NCBI GenBank assembly: GCA_037447655.1
Contig: JBBHKE010002568.1
Location: forward strand, 380,711 to 444,710
Reading direction: 5' to 3'
From: Zygnema cylindricum
Taxonomy: Eukaryota; Streptophyta; Zygnematophyceae; Zygnematales; Zygnemataceae
Length of the DNA stretch: 64,000 nt
Shown here in pieces: positions 1-11,900 of the stretch (the stretch's first letter is position 1; each line of letters starts with the position of its first letter). Both the position numbers and the translations under genes were made by a program. Below the pieces are notes generated by a model, which did not search any database, was not told the DNA's origin, and was given only the letters and a program-made list of their open reading frames with translations.

Positions 1-404
1 AGTTACTCTTTTGTAAAAAGAATTTGTTGTAAGAAAAGAATTTAAATTTTTTGAGTGATTCACTTTTGTAGACAGAGTTTTTAAGGCACAAAGTAACTAA
101 AACAAGCCAAGCTCTTCTCGTTTTTTTTAGTGAGTTTTTAAAAAAATATAAGCATTGGATTCAAAGAGATAATTGTTTTTTCAATCAACAGTATATATCG
201 GATTCTCCTAGCTGTATAATAGAAGCAAATATTGTTGTTGGGATCATTTTTGAGTTGCTTTATTCTTTTTTTTGTAGGTTATGAACCACATTTAAAGAAA
301 ATAGGAACAAAAAAATTATGTGGCTCATGGATGATTGGATTTTGATGATAATCCAAAATTGATGACTAGCGAGTGGAATTTAGAATTGCGAACTATTCAC
401 TATA

Positions 405-600
405 TTGTCCTTTGCTAAAGAACTGACATCTCTATTATATTCTATCATATTGCTATTACATTACTATTATATTGCTATTATATTGCTTTTATATTGCTAT
501 TATAGTACTATTATATTGTTATTATATTGCTTTTATATTGCTGCTATATTGCGATTATATTGCTCTTATATTGCTATTATATTGCTATTGTAGTCAATTA
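405..600. repeat. Tandem TATTATATTGC-type microsatellite
   Basis: About 17 imperfect 10-12 bp units of the type ATTGCTATTAT run from about 425 to 597. The apparent I/L/Y-rich peptide across it comes from the repeat. Confidence 0.85.
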
Positions 601-775
601 TGAGTTCTAACACTTTATTTGAAGGAACTACACTAGACTGTGTTGTGAAATGTGGCTCACTACGAGCCACTCAACTTAAATAGTGATGTTAGCACTAATG
701 TACGGATATAGGTAGAGAAAACGCACACATGAATTATAGTGGCTATATCTACTAGCGATGGGCACAGTGTGTTGA
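585..775. repeat. Family A palindromic MITE copy
   Basis: The core is the dyad GTGGCTCACTACGAGCCAC near 651-669. The flanks carry degenerate arms related to TTAGAGTTAGTGA on the left and the AGCGATGGGCAC terminus on the right. The same architecture recurs near 4080, 4790, 5010, 5395, 7752, 9140 and 19345. No coding capacity, so non-autonomous. Confidence 0.6.
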
Positions 776-1306
776 TGGCAAACAACTATGTACTCAATAA
801 TGAAAATGATAAAAATGATAAAAATGACAAAAACAAAAAAAAAAATGATTATAACAATAAAAACGACGAAAATGATAAGAAATGTTAAAAAAAATGATAA
901 AATGATAAAAATAATGATAAAAATAATGAGTCAGAAATCCCATTATTTTTACTAATTTGCGTCAAAAATTGAGATCAAACTGTAAAAAAATTGGGACTTG
1001 GACGACTTTTTATATGACATCGGCAAGAAAACAACATGGCCCATTTTTTTCCTTGTCGAATAGATCTCGTTTTTTTTTTTTTTTGATAACTTTTTATTAT
1101 ATTTTATAGTAAGTTTAATAAATATCAACAAAGCTAAACAACTCGCAAAAAAAAAGAAAGGGAAAAAAAATTGGAGGAAGAAACCAATAAATGTATCAAG
1201 AAAAAGCAACCAAGAAAAAAAAAGAAAACATAAGAAAAAAATAGGCACAAATTTCCCAACAAAAAAATGGCATTAAAATTGAAATCAAAAAATTGTCCCA
1301 TCTACT

Positions 1307-1636
1307 TTACCTCTACCCCCCTTCCTGTATCCCTCCCCCTCTCTCTATCCCTCCCCCTCTCTCTATCCCTCCCCCTTTCTCTATCCCTCCCCCTTTCTCT
1401 ACCCCTCTCCCCTGCTCTCACCTCTATCCCTCCCGCCCTCTCTCTACCTTCCCCCTCTTTCTCTATCCCTCCCTCCCTCTCTCTACCTCCCCTCTCTTTC
1501 TCTATCCCTCCCCCTTCCTCTACCCCTCTCCCCTGCTCTCACCTCTATCCCTCCCGCCCTCTCTCTCCTCTCCCTCTCCTTCTCTATCCCTCCCTCCCTC
1601 TCTCTCCCTCCCCTCTCTTTCTCTCTCCCTCCCGTA
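1307..1636. repeat. C/T-only polypyrimidine tract
   Basis: About 330 bases of nearly pure C and T on the + strand, in CCCTCTCTCTATCCCTCC-type units. A ~130-bp block is internally duplicated (CCTCTCCCCTGCTCTCACC near 1404 and again near 1526). Open frames across it in both strands (P/S/L or R/E/G) are low-complexity shadows. Confidence 0.9.
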
Positions 1637-1739
1637 ACTTCTTGTGCCATACTGGTGGAAACGATGAACAATATTTTTTCATTCCAAACTTTCTAAAAGC
1701 TCAAAGTTTTTTATTTTTCGCACTGAATAAGATACCATA

Positions 1740-2400
1740 GCCCTGTCCTAAATGCATAGTTGTTCACGGCGTTTAGTGCGAACGATTTAATCGCGACGAA
1801 TTATACGTAACAAACGCATTGAACCTTTTGAAAAAATCGTAAAAATCGTTAATGAATTTTCGTCTGTACTATTCCGTACATGTAAACAAAAATAAATTGT
1901 ACATATCCCGCAGTTTGTACATTTTTCGTACAGTTCCCGTCGCTTATCGTCATCGTCCGTACAATTCCGTACGTTTCCGTTAAATTTCTGTTCAGTTTAC
2001 CGGACAGAAAGTACTACGAAGTGCAACGTATCTTTTAGACAAATTCCATACTTTTTTGGTACAAAACCGTACAGTTACTGTACATACCGTACAGTTACTG
2101 TACATACCGTACAATTTCCGTAAACTCTCCGTTCAGTTTATCGGACAGAAAGTACATCACGTTTTTTTCCGATTTATTCAAAAGTCACGAAGTATACGTG
2201 TTTTAATCGTAAAAAAGGAAAAAATCGCGCGATTTGAACAACTATGCCTAAATGACATTCCTTTGTTTCCTTTTTTTAGGGTGTGTTTTTGTCGCTCTTT
2301 TTGTTTTTTATTGTTGTTTTTCAGTGTTGGTCATGCCACCCCTTTTGTACCCCCAGACTCAGATGGTTTACCATCGTGCATTTTAATTTAATCTGCTTTC
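1740..2400. repeat. GTAC-rich non-genic segment with direct repeat
   Basis: A block reading CGTACAATTCCGT...CGGACAGAAAGTAC at about 1949-2011 recurs in slightly shorter form at about 2107-2153. Between them the unit CCGTACAGTTACTGTACATA is repeated twice. GTAC is strikingly frequent. No gene recognised; the open frame at 2056-2391 shows no domain. Confidence 0.5.
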
Positions 2401-4079
2401 TTTACTTTAATAAATTGCTCTATGTATTATTAAATACGCACTGTACTAAATTCGTTAGTTAGATTTTAAACTGACGGTGTGGTAATCTCGAAGTTCACGA
2501 AAGCGTACGACAAATAAAAAATATGGCTTGTAGACAGTAAAGTAAGTTGTTTTTTTTTTTTTTTCTTCTGTTTTAATTTCTTGGAAAGCGGAACTAGTGA
2601 TTTTATTTTCTCTTTCTATCTCTTCTTTCAAAGTATAAAATATAAGAATTTATGTTTTTTTTTTTTTTGAAAACCATGGATGGAAGACTATTTTACTGTA
2701 GACAATTTTTTTTGTGTTTATCAATTCTCATATTTGAACTTTAAAACATAAGTTTTTGTTTCATTTTTTCTGGAAACCATTGGAGAGACGGAGACTGTTT
2801 TCAATTTTTTTCTTATTTTAATGCTAAAATTTAAAGAATTGTTTACATTTTGGCCCAAATGCTGAACAGCTCTTCGTACTTTAACAAGGAAAAAACAGTA
2901 AAATCTACAGCGTCCACGTTATCTTCGAAATTTTTCAGCCGTCCAGATTCACGATACGCGCAGATGTGATGAACTGTTCGTCCGATTGGGGCAGAGTTTA
3001 GTCGCCGAGAGTGGGCAAATGTATAAACTGACGTCAATTTATAAATGCCTGTGACTTTACTATGCCCTATGCTCATGATATTTCAACTTTTCAAGTCATC
3101 TTTAATTCTTTACTTCTTTAGAAATTTACCGTCAGATTATTCCGTTAATACTCATAACGATTTCTGTACGAAGTGTACGGTGAAGTACTTTATTACAGTA
3201 ACTTGTAGATTACTGTACTGTACGTTATGCAGCATAACGCACCGTATTCTCCTACGAGTTTCCTGCGTGATCGAACTTGATCACTCTATCACCGTATTTG
3301 ATCATTGAATCAGCGAATATTCGACTTTGCTTTAGCGAATACCGGGTGGTCATCCGCCCACGTGACCTCCCATACGACCACACATATTGAATGATTCTGG
3401 CGTACCTTCTAAAATTCAAACTGTACTGGTAACGTTGGCAGCCATGGACTCTGAAGCAATAAAAGCAATAAAAGCAATAAAAGCAATCAAAAAACGTTTA
3501 TTGCTTCGAAACCGACAAAGAGAAAGTGAAGAGTCATATAATCTGGCTAGCCAAGCCTACTGTAGATTGATTTTACTGTTATTAAGGCACTGTTTTTTTA
3601 TTTTTTACATATTAGTTTCTAATTTTTTGGTGCCAGTTTTTTCTATGGCGACCTGTTCTCTGTCATTGTTACCAGTCTCCTGCAAATCAGCTCTTGCAGT
3701 GAAATATAATTCATGGAGGTAATGAATTTATTGATGCGAAGAAACCTTTTTCTTTACTTCTTTTCTACATTGTGTTTCAAATGTACAAACAGCACACATT
3801 CTGAAGCACCTTTTCCTTTCTTTTATTTTTTCGTTTCCTTTCCTTTTTCCAATGTTTATTTTTCCTGTCCACATTGTATACCACATACTCTATTTAGTGT
3901 GTGCTTAAAAATACTGTAATTTCTTTGCAGCAGTCAAGAAACAGGGGCCACTTCTGAAACTCGGGAAAGTATTTAGTGTTTGTTACTCTGACACTGGTAT
4001 AATTCCAAGGATGAACTCCATTGATTGATCAACACTAATCTTGCTGCTTGGTGTAGTTGGCGTTTACTACATTATCATT

Positions 4080-4265
4080 CTAATAGTTACACAGGCCTTC
4101 TCTATAAGAGTTAGTGAGTTATAAGCGTTGACACTTTACTAAATTCAACTACGCTAAATTATATTTTGGCACGTGGTTCGTTGTCAATAAAACTAATTTA
4201 TGATTTTCGGTCAAAAAAACAGTAACTCGACTAAGAGTGATAAATTCTAGTAGTGATGGGCAATG
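4080..4265. repeat. Family A palindromic MITE copy
   Basis: The left arm contains GAGTTAGTGAGTTATAAGCG, the centre a decayed GGCACGTGGTTCGTTG dyad, and the right end GTGATAAATTCTAGTAGTGATGGGC, matching the ends of the other copies. Confidence 0.6.
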
Positions 4266-4789
4266 TACCTGGAAGAGGGAAACTATCACATTTCTTTCTT
4301 CATGCGTAAAAACTCGTGATCAAGTTGTTTTCTCAAACTTACAGCGAACAGTTTTTTGAAGCTACATTGATGTTGAGATTTCAACAGGGAACAAACAAAC
4401 ATTAGTAGCAGTTTTCCTTTTTCTCAAAAAAGTCCTATTGATAAGCATATTGATTGTTAGAATTTTACACATACTTGTTTTAAAACACAGAAGATGAACA
4501 TTATAAAGTCATTCATACTTGGAATCACTGGCAGCATTTGACAGCTCTCTTGAATTAATAAATCAACTGGTTTGTACAAGTGATCCGAACGCTTTGAAAC
4601 GATTTTATGTGTAATCAAATATCAGAAACTCTTGAAAATTGAAATATTGTTATACGGAACTTTTGATATTGGTCGAGCTTTTTGACAATTTTGGAATCGT
4701 ATAATTTTTATTTTAGTTCACTGGCCTTCAATATGAGTTTAAAGGAATTTCAGTGCAAATGCGGAATTAGAATGTGTAATAATTTAGTG

Positions 4790-4920
4790 TAGGGAGAAGT
4801 GGCAACTTGTGATCCACTCCCTTAAATAGTGTTATGCACACTATTATGTGAGTTTTAGTCAAATAAAGCCGTGATCATTAATACAAATGGCGATGGGTAG
4901 TATAGTTCCCAAATCTGCAG
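4790..4920. repeat. Family A MITE, partial copy
   Basis: Contains TTAAATAGTGTTATGCACACTA and ends GGCGATGGGTAG, sharing interior and terminal motifs with the complete copies. The left part is shortened or diverged. Confidence 0.45.
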
Positions 4921-5009
4921 TGACTGAAAGGGAGAACACTTCACCCCTCATTGTAATTGGAGTTAACCACTCTGATCCCAGGTAGTCTTTTTTTGACCTG
5001 AAATCATAA

Positions 5010-5165
5010 GCTACTGTTAATAACACTGTTCATGAAAGTGGCTCACAATCAGCCACGCTTCAGAACATCATTCAGTGTAGTTAATCCTAATAAAGTATTC
5101 GTTAATAAGTAAGAATTCACTAACTCTAATAGCAATAGTGGGTGTAGTTAGCTGCAAATGTTGGA
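5010..5165. repeat. Family A MITE copy
   Basis: Central dyad GTGGCTCACAATCAGCCAC at about 5038-5056, followed by TTCACTAACTCTAATAGCAA. The layout matches the copy in CRTISO intron 2. Confidence 0.6.
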
Positions 5166-5300
5166 AGGTAATTACACATCCGCGGTTACTGGCACTGCTG
5201 GCTAGTAATTGCAATATTCATACCGGACAATGTACGTTTCAAACAGTTAGTTACTGTGGTTACTGGCTGTAACGCCAATAATCCCATATTGTCTAATTAC
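5160..5300. repeat. Palindromic TTACTGGC repeat
   Basis: Contains GGTTACTGGCACTGCTGGCTAGTAATTGC, then GGTTACTGGCTGTAACGCC on the other side of a short spacer. It is related to the clearer copy at 20655-20815 and looks like another foldback MITE family. Confidence 0.5.
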
Positions 5301-5394
5301 TCTAGTAGTATCTAAGAAAAATTTATGATGAGTGATTGAAGAGGTACCTACAAAGATCAACAAGAAGTTCATCACTAATAGCAACTTGTACTAA

Positions 5395-5585
5395 TACACC
5401 TTAGAGTAAGCGAATTTTTGTGTTAAAGCGGTTTTAGTATTTACTACACTAAATACTCGTGGCTCATTATGGTCCACTTAATTAAATAGTGTGATCAGCA
5501 CAGCTTATGATTTTGGGTCAAAAAACCCCCTCTCAAATTAGAGTAATTAACTCTAATAGAGATGGTACTTTGCCATTTAATATAA
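5395..5585. repeat. Family A MITE copy
   Basis: Left arm CTTAGAGTAAGCGAATT, central CGTGGCTCATTATGGTCCAC, right arm TAATTAACTCTAATAGAGATGGTAC. The right terminus followed by TA suggests a TA target site, as in the other copies. Confidence 0.6.
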
Positions 5586-5969
5586 GGTAGTTTCTAGCTA
5601 TCTCCCACAAAGACCGATGCCCATGGCTGTAGAGCTCGTAGTCTAAGGAAAAAAATTTACACGACGAGCTCTCAAAATCTTTAGTAGTCGAAATTGAATA
5701 TCATTTCCGTACATCTGTTACACAGAGATAGTATGGAATATCAGCAAAATTTGGCTATAAAGTGGAATTGTACTTTTTCAATTGTACGGTGTTTATTGTC
5801 ACAGACTCGATTGATAAGCTTCACAAATTAGACTAGTTTTGAGCTCTTATGACATTGTATCGCAAAAGGGACTTAAATTGGACGGAAACCTTAGATCAAA
5901 CTGGAAATAAGCTGACAGATTTACAAGGACAGGTATATTGTTAAAGATAAGAACAGATCTTTTCCCTCC

Positions 5970-8900
5970 ATGGACTTCAGAGGAAATAATCTACGTTGGA
6001 ATTGGTATTTTTGAATTTTAAGGATTTCATTTCCAGGTGTGAATCACTCAATTGGGAAGAGATATGGAGTGCAGTTAGATTGTCGCACATGTGATGTGTT
6101 ATTTTAACATCACATATTTGCTCAAAAATATTTGTATTTGTAATGCCTCGCTTTTTAATTGAAGAGAAAATAGGTGGCAGGACAATGATCGTTAGAAACT
6201 ATTTTGCCAAAATAAGTGCTTTAAAAGTTTACCTTTGAGATTGTGTAGGATAATACGATTAGCTTATCTTAACAACGAAAGCTGGTGGTCTTTCATTACC
6301 AAACTCACTGAATGTTTTTTGCCCTTTTATTTTTCCGACAGGACTGGAGGGAAGACTTTCTTGTTAAAATCTCCAGTATCGTACAGAAGCCAATGGGCAA
6401 AGCCAGAGAAGACTGTTGTTAGGGTAAAAGCAGCCATTGCAGATACCGGAGCTCCAGGTTTGAGAGAAAAGGTAAGTTTTAAAAAAAGAGTTTTCGACTC
6501 TAATGACACAGCAAACCACCCACTGTAACTAGTGTGGACCACGATGTTTTTAAATTTTGTCTCTCATCGACTTGTTGTTTAGATAAAAAAAAGAAAATTT
6601 GTTCAGTTCAAAACATGTGGATTGCTCTCGTCTGAAAAATCGCTCTTGTCTGAGAAGATTACACAAGAAAATTGTGGACTACTTTAGAGAAACTTGATTT
6701 GAGAGTTTTTTAAGTTTTTTGAAAGCATTTGCAGGATGTCTCGTCAAGTATCGGTGACAACAAATGGGCTTCCTCAAAAAGAGGTATAGAAGGTGTGGTT
6801 TCTATGGCCGACTACATATGGATCTTACAGTTTCCTCCTTTTTGCCACTCAATGGGAATTAATTTCATGAATAAAACGACCATCTGGTCAGTAAGCCGTG
6901 GTTCGTGATATGCTATGAATGTATAATTTTTATAATTATGAATATCTTTAATTTATAGATAATGAATATATAAAATTTCCAAAAGTATTTGCTCGTGTCT
7001 GAGTGTGTGAGTCAAGTACTGAGGAACTCCAGCGTAGGTATAGACAATTTTTTTGTTGTTTTCTTTTTATATGTTGTTAACTTTGCCTTTTGATTCATCC
7101 AATGCTTTGAGAAGTAGAGATCAAAATATTGTATAAAATGCATTTCAACTTACCTCTGTTTAGTACTACTCTATTTAAGAAACGTGTAGTATGTAATAGG
7201 ATCTATATACTTTATCATCTATACGACAAAAATATGATGCATGATGTAATTATTCTGTATGACCATATGTAATCTTTTAGAACAATTAAGAAAATCAGTT
7301 TTTATACAAAACATAATATAAAGAAGAGGAATCTGATCCGTTAAAAAAATATCAACATTAGTGTCGATTTGAAATTGCAAATCAATCACACTCTTGCCAA
7401 TTTTTATCCACATTAATTGATGTAAACTAATAGAACGAGGGTCAATCTGTCATATAACCATAGATATAACATATAATCTCTAATTTGTTGTTATGGGCCT
7501 TTTTTTTTCATAGGAAAGCCTGAGGCGGATGTAGTTATTATCGGATCTGGTATTGGAGGACTCTGTTGTGGGGCGCTTTTGGCGAGATATGGTTTATCAG
7601 TTTTAATAGTCGAGAGTCATTCAATTCCCGGAGGAGCCGCTCACAGTTTTGTACGAAATGGGTTTCATTTCGATTCCGGTCCTTCTCTCTTTTCGGGTCT
7701 CTCATCTCGTGGTCCTCAGGCAAATCCTCTGGCTCAGGTATACTTTCCCATCACTATTAGAGTTGATCACTCTAATTTCCACTGAGTTCTTTTTCGACCC
7801 AAAAGTCTTAAATTAGTGTCAATAAGACACTTTAGTTAAGCTTCTTTTATTACGATTCTTTTGGCCCATAATGAGCCATGTAGTTTGACACATTTTAGTG
7901 TAGTCAATTCTAATAAAGTGTTAAGGATTATAGTTCACTAACTCTAACAGCAACGAGCGGTGGTCCGAAAACTGCTGAAAAAATTATTTTCCACAATCAA
8001 AGAAATGGTTTTCATTTCGATTCCGGTCCTTCTCTCTTTTCGGGTCTCTCATCTTGTGGTCCTCAGGCAAATCCCTTGGCTCAGGTATACTTTCCTATCA
8101 CTAATAGAGTTGGTAACTCTAATTTCCACTGAGTTTTTTTTCGTCCCAATAGTCGTAAATTAGTGTTAATAAGACTCTTTAGTTAAGACCCCTTTCCTCT
8201 GTCTTTTTTTCTTTTTCTTTTTGTGGAGGAAGTTTTTTCAAGAAACTAAGTTTTCCGAGAAACTAACTTGATTATTGTTAAACTGACAACCAGGTTTTCG
8301 ATGCTTTGGGAGAAACGGTTCCATGTGTAAAATATGACTCATGGAAATGCTATCTTCCCGAGGGCGACTTTTTGACGAGAATTGGACCTACTCAGTTTTA
8401 TGAGGTACTCTCCCTTCTCTCCCCACCTTCCACCTGCCCCTCCCTCTCCCTCTCCCCCTCCAACCCTCCAGTTTTTTGCTGAACATGAGGTGTTCTCAGA
8501 ATAATTGCTTCAAAAAGTCATTTTTTTATTTTATTTTTTATGGAATAGTCTTTAGTTTATTCTGCATGCAAATTTGCTCTCTCTCTCCTTCCTCTCCCCC
8601 CCTCCCCTCTCTCTCTCCCTCTCTCTCTATCCCTCCCCCCTCTCTTTCTCTTTCCCTCCCCCCCTCCCTCCCTCTCTCCTTTCTCCCTCCTCTCCCCTCC
8701 TCAACTTTCCACCGCTATTTTGCAGCCTTTCTCCATATTGTTTTCAATAAAAAAGTGATTCTCCCTTCCCTCTTTTTTTTTTTAACAGGTTCTGGAAAAA
8801 TTTGCCGGTCCTGAAGGGTCGGAGGACTGGAGAAAATTATTGGTCAGTGGGAGAGTTATCCCTTTTTCACATCCTTTTTGAGTAAAATAACTTTAGTTTT

Positions 8901-11900
8901 ATAATTATCGTTTCTATTATTACTTTTATTTGCTACGATTGCTATTATTGCCATTATTGCTATTATTACTTTATTACTATTATTACTATTATTGGTTTTG
9001 TTTCTGTTATTACTTTTCTGTCCATTGTTATTAGAGTTTTATTGCTAACATTTTTATTATACTTTGATTGATGTAACCGCTATTGTTGCTACTATTGCTA
9101 TTATTACTATTATTACTTTTGTTACTATTATTACTATGCTGTCCATTGTTATTAGAGTTCATCACACTTGTTCGGTCGCGACTTTTTCTTGTCAAAAATT
9201 ATGTAGTGTTATCCACACTATTTAAGGGAGTGGACCGCAATCTGTCAAGTGTCCTTGCACTAAATTAGTATTACATATTCTCAGTTCGTGTTAACACTAA
9301 GAAAGTGTATTGTTACCATTTTTTCAATTGTTACTATTGTTTCTTTTGTTACTTTTGTTACTATTTTACTGTTGTTACTGTTGTTCCTACTGTTACTATT
9401 TTACTGTTGTTACTGTTGTTCCTACTGTTACTATTGTGTCTATTGTTACAATTATTACTGCTATTATTATTATTACTATTATTTTTTTTTACTATTTTTC
9501 CTGTGTTTAATATCGTTACTATGTTTATTATTGTTATTATCACTTCTATCGCTACTATTGTTACTATTATTTACTGTTATTTACTAATGCTACTAATGTT
9601 ACTATTATGACTGAAGGTACTACCATTGTATTCTTATTATTACGTCTATTATTATTATTATCACTAATATTATGACTATTCCAAAAGATGAATTCAAAAC
9701 ACAAGTATTTTGTCAGCAACTTCCTCCTGACAGTATTTAAGTTGACTCGAGGGAAGAGCTTCCTAGGAGCTTCTAGTCTTTAAATTAACCTTTTTTTTTT
9801 TTATAACTAAACTGTATAATATAGTATCCTTCATTGTTATCTCTCTCTCTTTTTGTTTTTTTCATCTGAATTTGCAAATTCTTCAGGCTATGTCATTCAT
9901 TCTTTTTCCTCCTCTTCTCTTTTTTTTATTTTTACTTTCTTTTGGATCTGCAATTCTCGTGGCTAATTTCAAGCCTCTTCTCTCTCTAAACCATATAACT
10001 ATGTCATGCATTTTCTTTCTCACTCCTTTCTTTTGGACTTGCCAATATTCCAGGCTATTTTGAAGCCTCTCTCTCCCTCTCTAAACCATATAACACACTT
10101 AAACATATGTCATTCCTTTTCTTTCTCTCTTCTTTTCTTTCTCTCTCCTTTCTTTTGATTTTGCAAATTCTCCAGGCCACAGTGGAGCCTCTCTCTGGGG
10201 CGGCCATGGCTCTCCCTCCCGCGGCTCTCCGATCCGATCCTGGAGTCGCCATAACTGCTTTGATTCGATACGGACCGACCCTCCTCCAAACCTTTTTGCA
10301 GAATGGTCCTGCAGGTTTGTTTACTCTATTCGAAAAACCTTTTCTCTCACTCTTCTTTCCAGACTTAAATTGGTCTTTTTCTTTTACTTCGCTCTTCTTC
10401 CTACACCTATTCGAAATTTTTTGTCTCACTTTCGTTCTAGGCTTAATGGAAAATTGTTTCCGCCTCTTTGTGCGGTCCTCAACTTTTTCTTTCCTCCGTG
10501 GTTTTTGGTGCTAGTTCATTAAAACTCTTTTCTGCTTTCATTTTTGCTTGTTTTTGTCTTTGTCTCTGTCTGTTTTTGCTTTTTTTTTTTTCCTGCAGGA
10601 GCGGCAGAAGCCAGCAAGTTGATTGGCCCATTTTCAGAGCTTGTTAAATCGACTGGAGTGAAAGATCCTTTTGTACTCAACTGGCTCGATCTCCTCTCCT
10701 TCCTTTTGTCGGGTCTTAAAGCAGACGGAACTTTGGCCGCCGAAATTGTGAGTACACTTTATTACCAATCTCCACTAGTAGAGTTAAAGGAGAATCAGTA
10801 TTAGTGAAAGAATAGTTAGTATTAGTGCCAAAGAATAATCGGTATTTAGTGAACAAATATTCGGTATTAGAGTAGGATATATGGTATTAGTGAAAGAATA
10901 ATCAGTAAGAGTAAGAGATGCACTCCTTTTGCCCTCGTCCTATATTTGCTTTTGTATTTTCTTTTGTACTTCATTTTGCACTTCTTCTGTACTTCATTTT
11001 TGTACTTGTTCGTTCCTTACTTTCAACTTCATTTACACTTCTTCTGTACTTACTTAACTTTCGACGTTCTTTTCATTTCTTCTATTCCTCGTCCTTGTTT
11101 TCCTCGTGTACTTTTTGTACTCAGGTTTACATGTTTGGAGAATGGTACAAGCCAGGATGTGCTCTCGAGTATCCCGTGGGAGGAACCGATGCGATAATTC
11201 AAGCTCTTGTAAGAGGTTTAGAAAAATTTGGAGGTCGTCTTTCTCTAAGTTCCCATGTGGAGGAAGTCCTTTTGGATGGTGGGAAGGCTACTGGAGTTCG
11301 ACTAAGGGGAGGCCAAGTAAGCTTTCTGTTATAACAAGTACATTAGTGGTCCTCACTTTTTATGAACTTTTTCTTTTTATGAAATATTTTTTTTGTAGTG
11401 ATGCTTATCGAGCGAATCGCGAAATCCGTGTTCATTGATATTGTGACAGTTTTGATGTTTCGTTAATTAATGAATTTGTCGATGATTTTGCTGATGATTA
11501 TCGATGTTGGGATTATCTCCCTCTGCCTCTCCCTCTCCCTCTTTCTTTTTCGTCCCTCTATTTACTTTTTTTTTTATGTGATTTAAACTAAGAAGACGGT
11601 TATCAGCAACGTGTTAGTTAGGGATAATCTCCAACATCTGCAAATCCCTCCCTCGCTCTCCCCCTCCCCCTCCTTTCTCCCTCTCCCTCTCCCTCTCCGT
11701 ATCTACACCGCGAATCGTTATTAGTGTCAAAGTTTAATTAGTGTTGAGAAAAAATTATCGTTATTAATGCTAATTAGGAATTTGAAAATTTTCAAAAAAA
11801 AGGTGTATTCTAATTTTGGCGTTAATGCTAATTTGGGAGTTGCAAAAAAAGGAATAATCGCCGTACAATTGTATACATTAATATATGTATCCGTACAAAA

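Larger units (their letters stand above)
1..1306. other. Non-genic A/T-rich stretch
   Basis: I see no gene here. Besides the two repeats listed separately it holds A-rich microsatellite-like runs at about 800-930 (AATGATAAA-type units) and long A/T homopolymers. Short open frames here are low-complexity K/N or I/L strings. Confidence 0.6.
2401..5969. other. Intergenic region with MITE cluster, no gene recognised
   Basis: No conserved coding sequence seen. A 77-codon minus-strand frame at 2843-3076 has fairly ordinary composition but no recognisable domain or neighbours. From about 4080 on, the region is mostly family A MITE copies and a palindromic repeat, listed separately. This is the upstream flank of the CRTISO-like gene. 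Confidence 0.5.

Noticed and set aside
1267-1740. 157-codon Pro/Leu/Ser-rich frame
   Set aside because: Produced by a C/T tract; all three plus-strand frames look alike.
9083-9610. Leu/Tyr/Cys-rich frames of 60-101 codons resembling membrane peptides
   Set aside because: Products of a TTA/TTG microsatellite inside an intron.
10107-10514. 135-codon plus frame
   Set aside because: Only its middle (10176-10314) is a CRTISO exon; the ends are C/T-rich intron.
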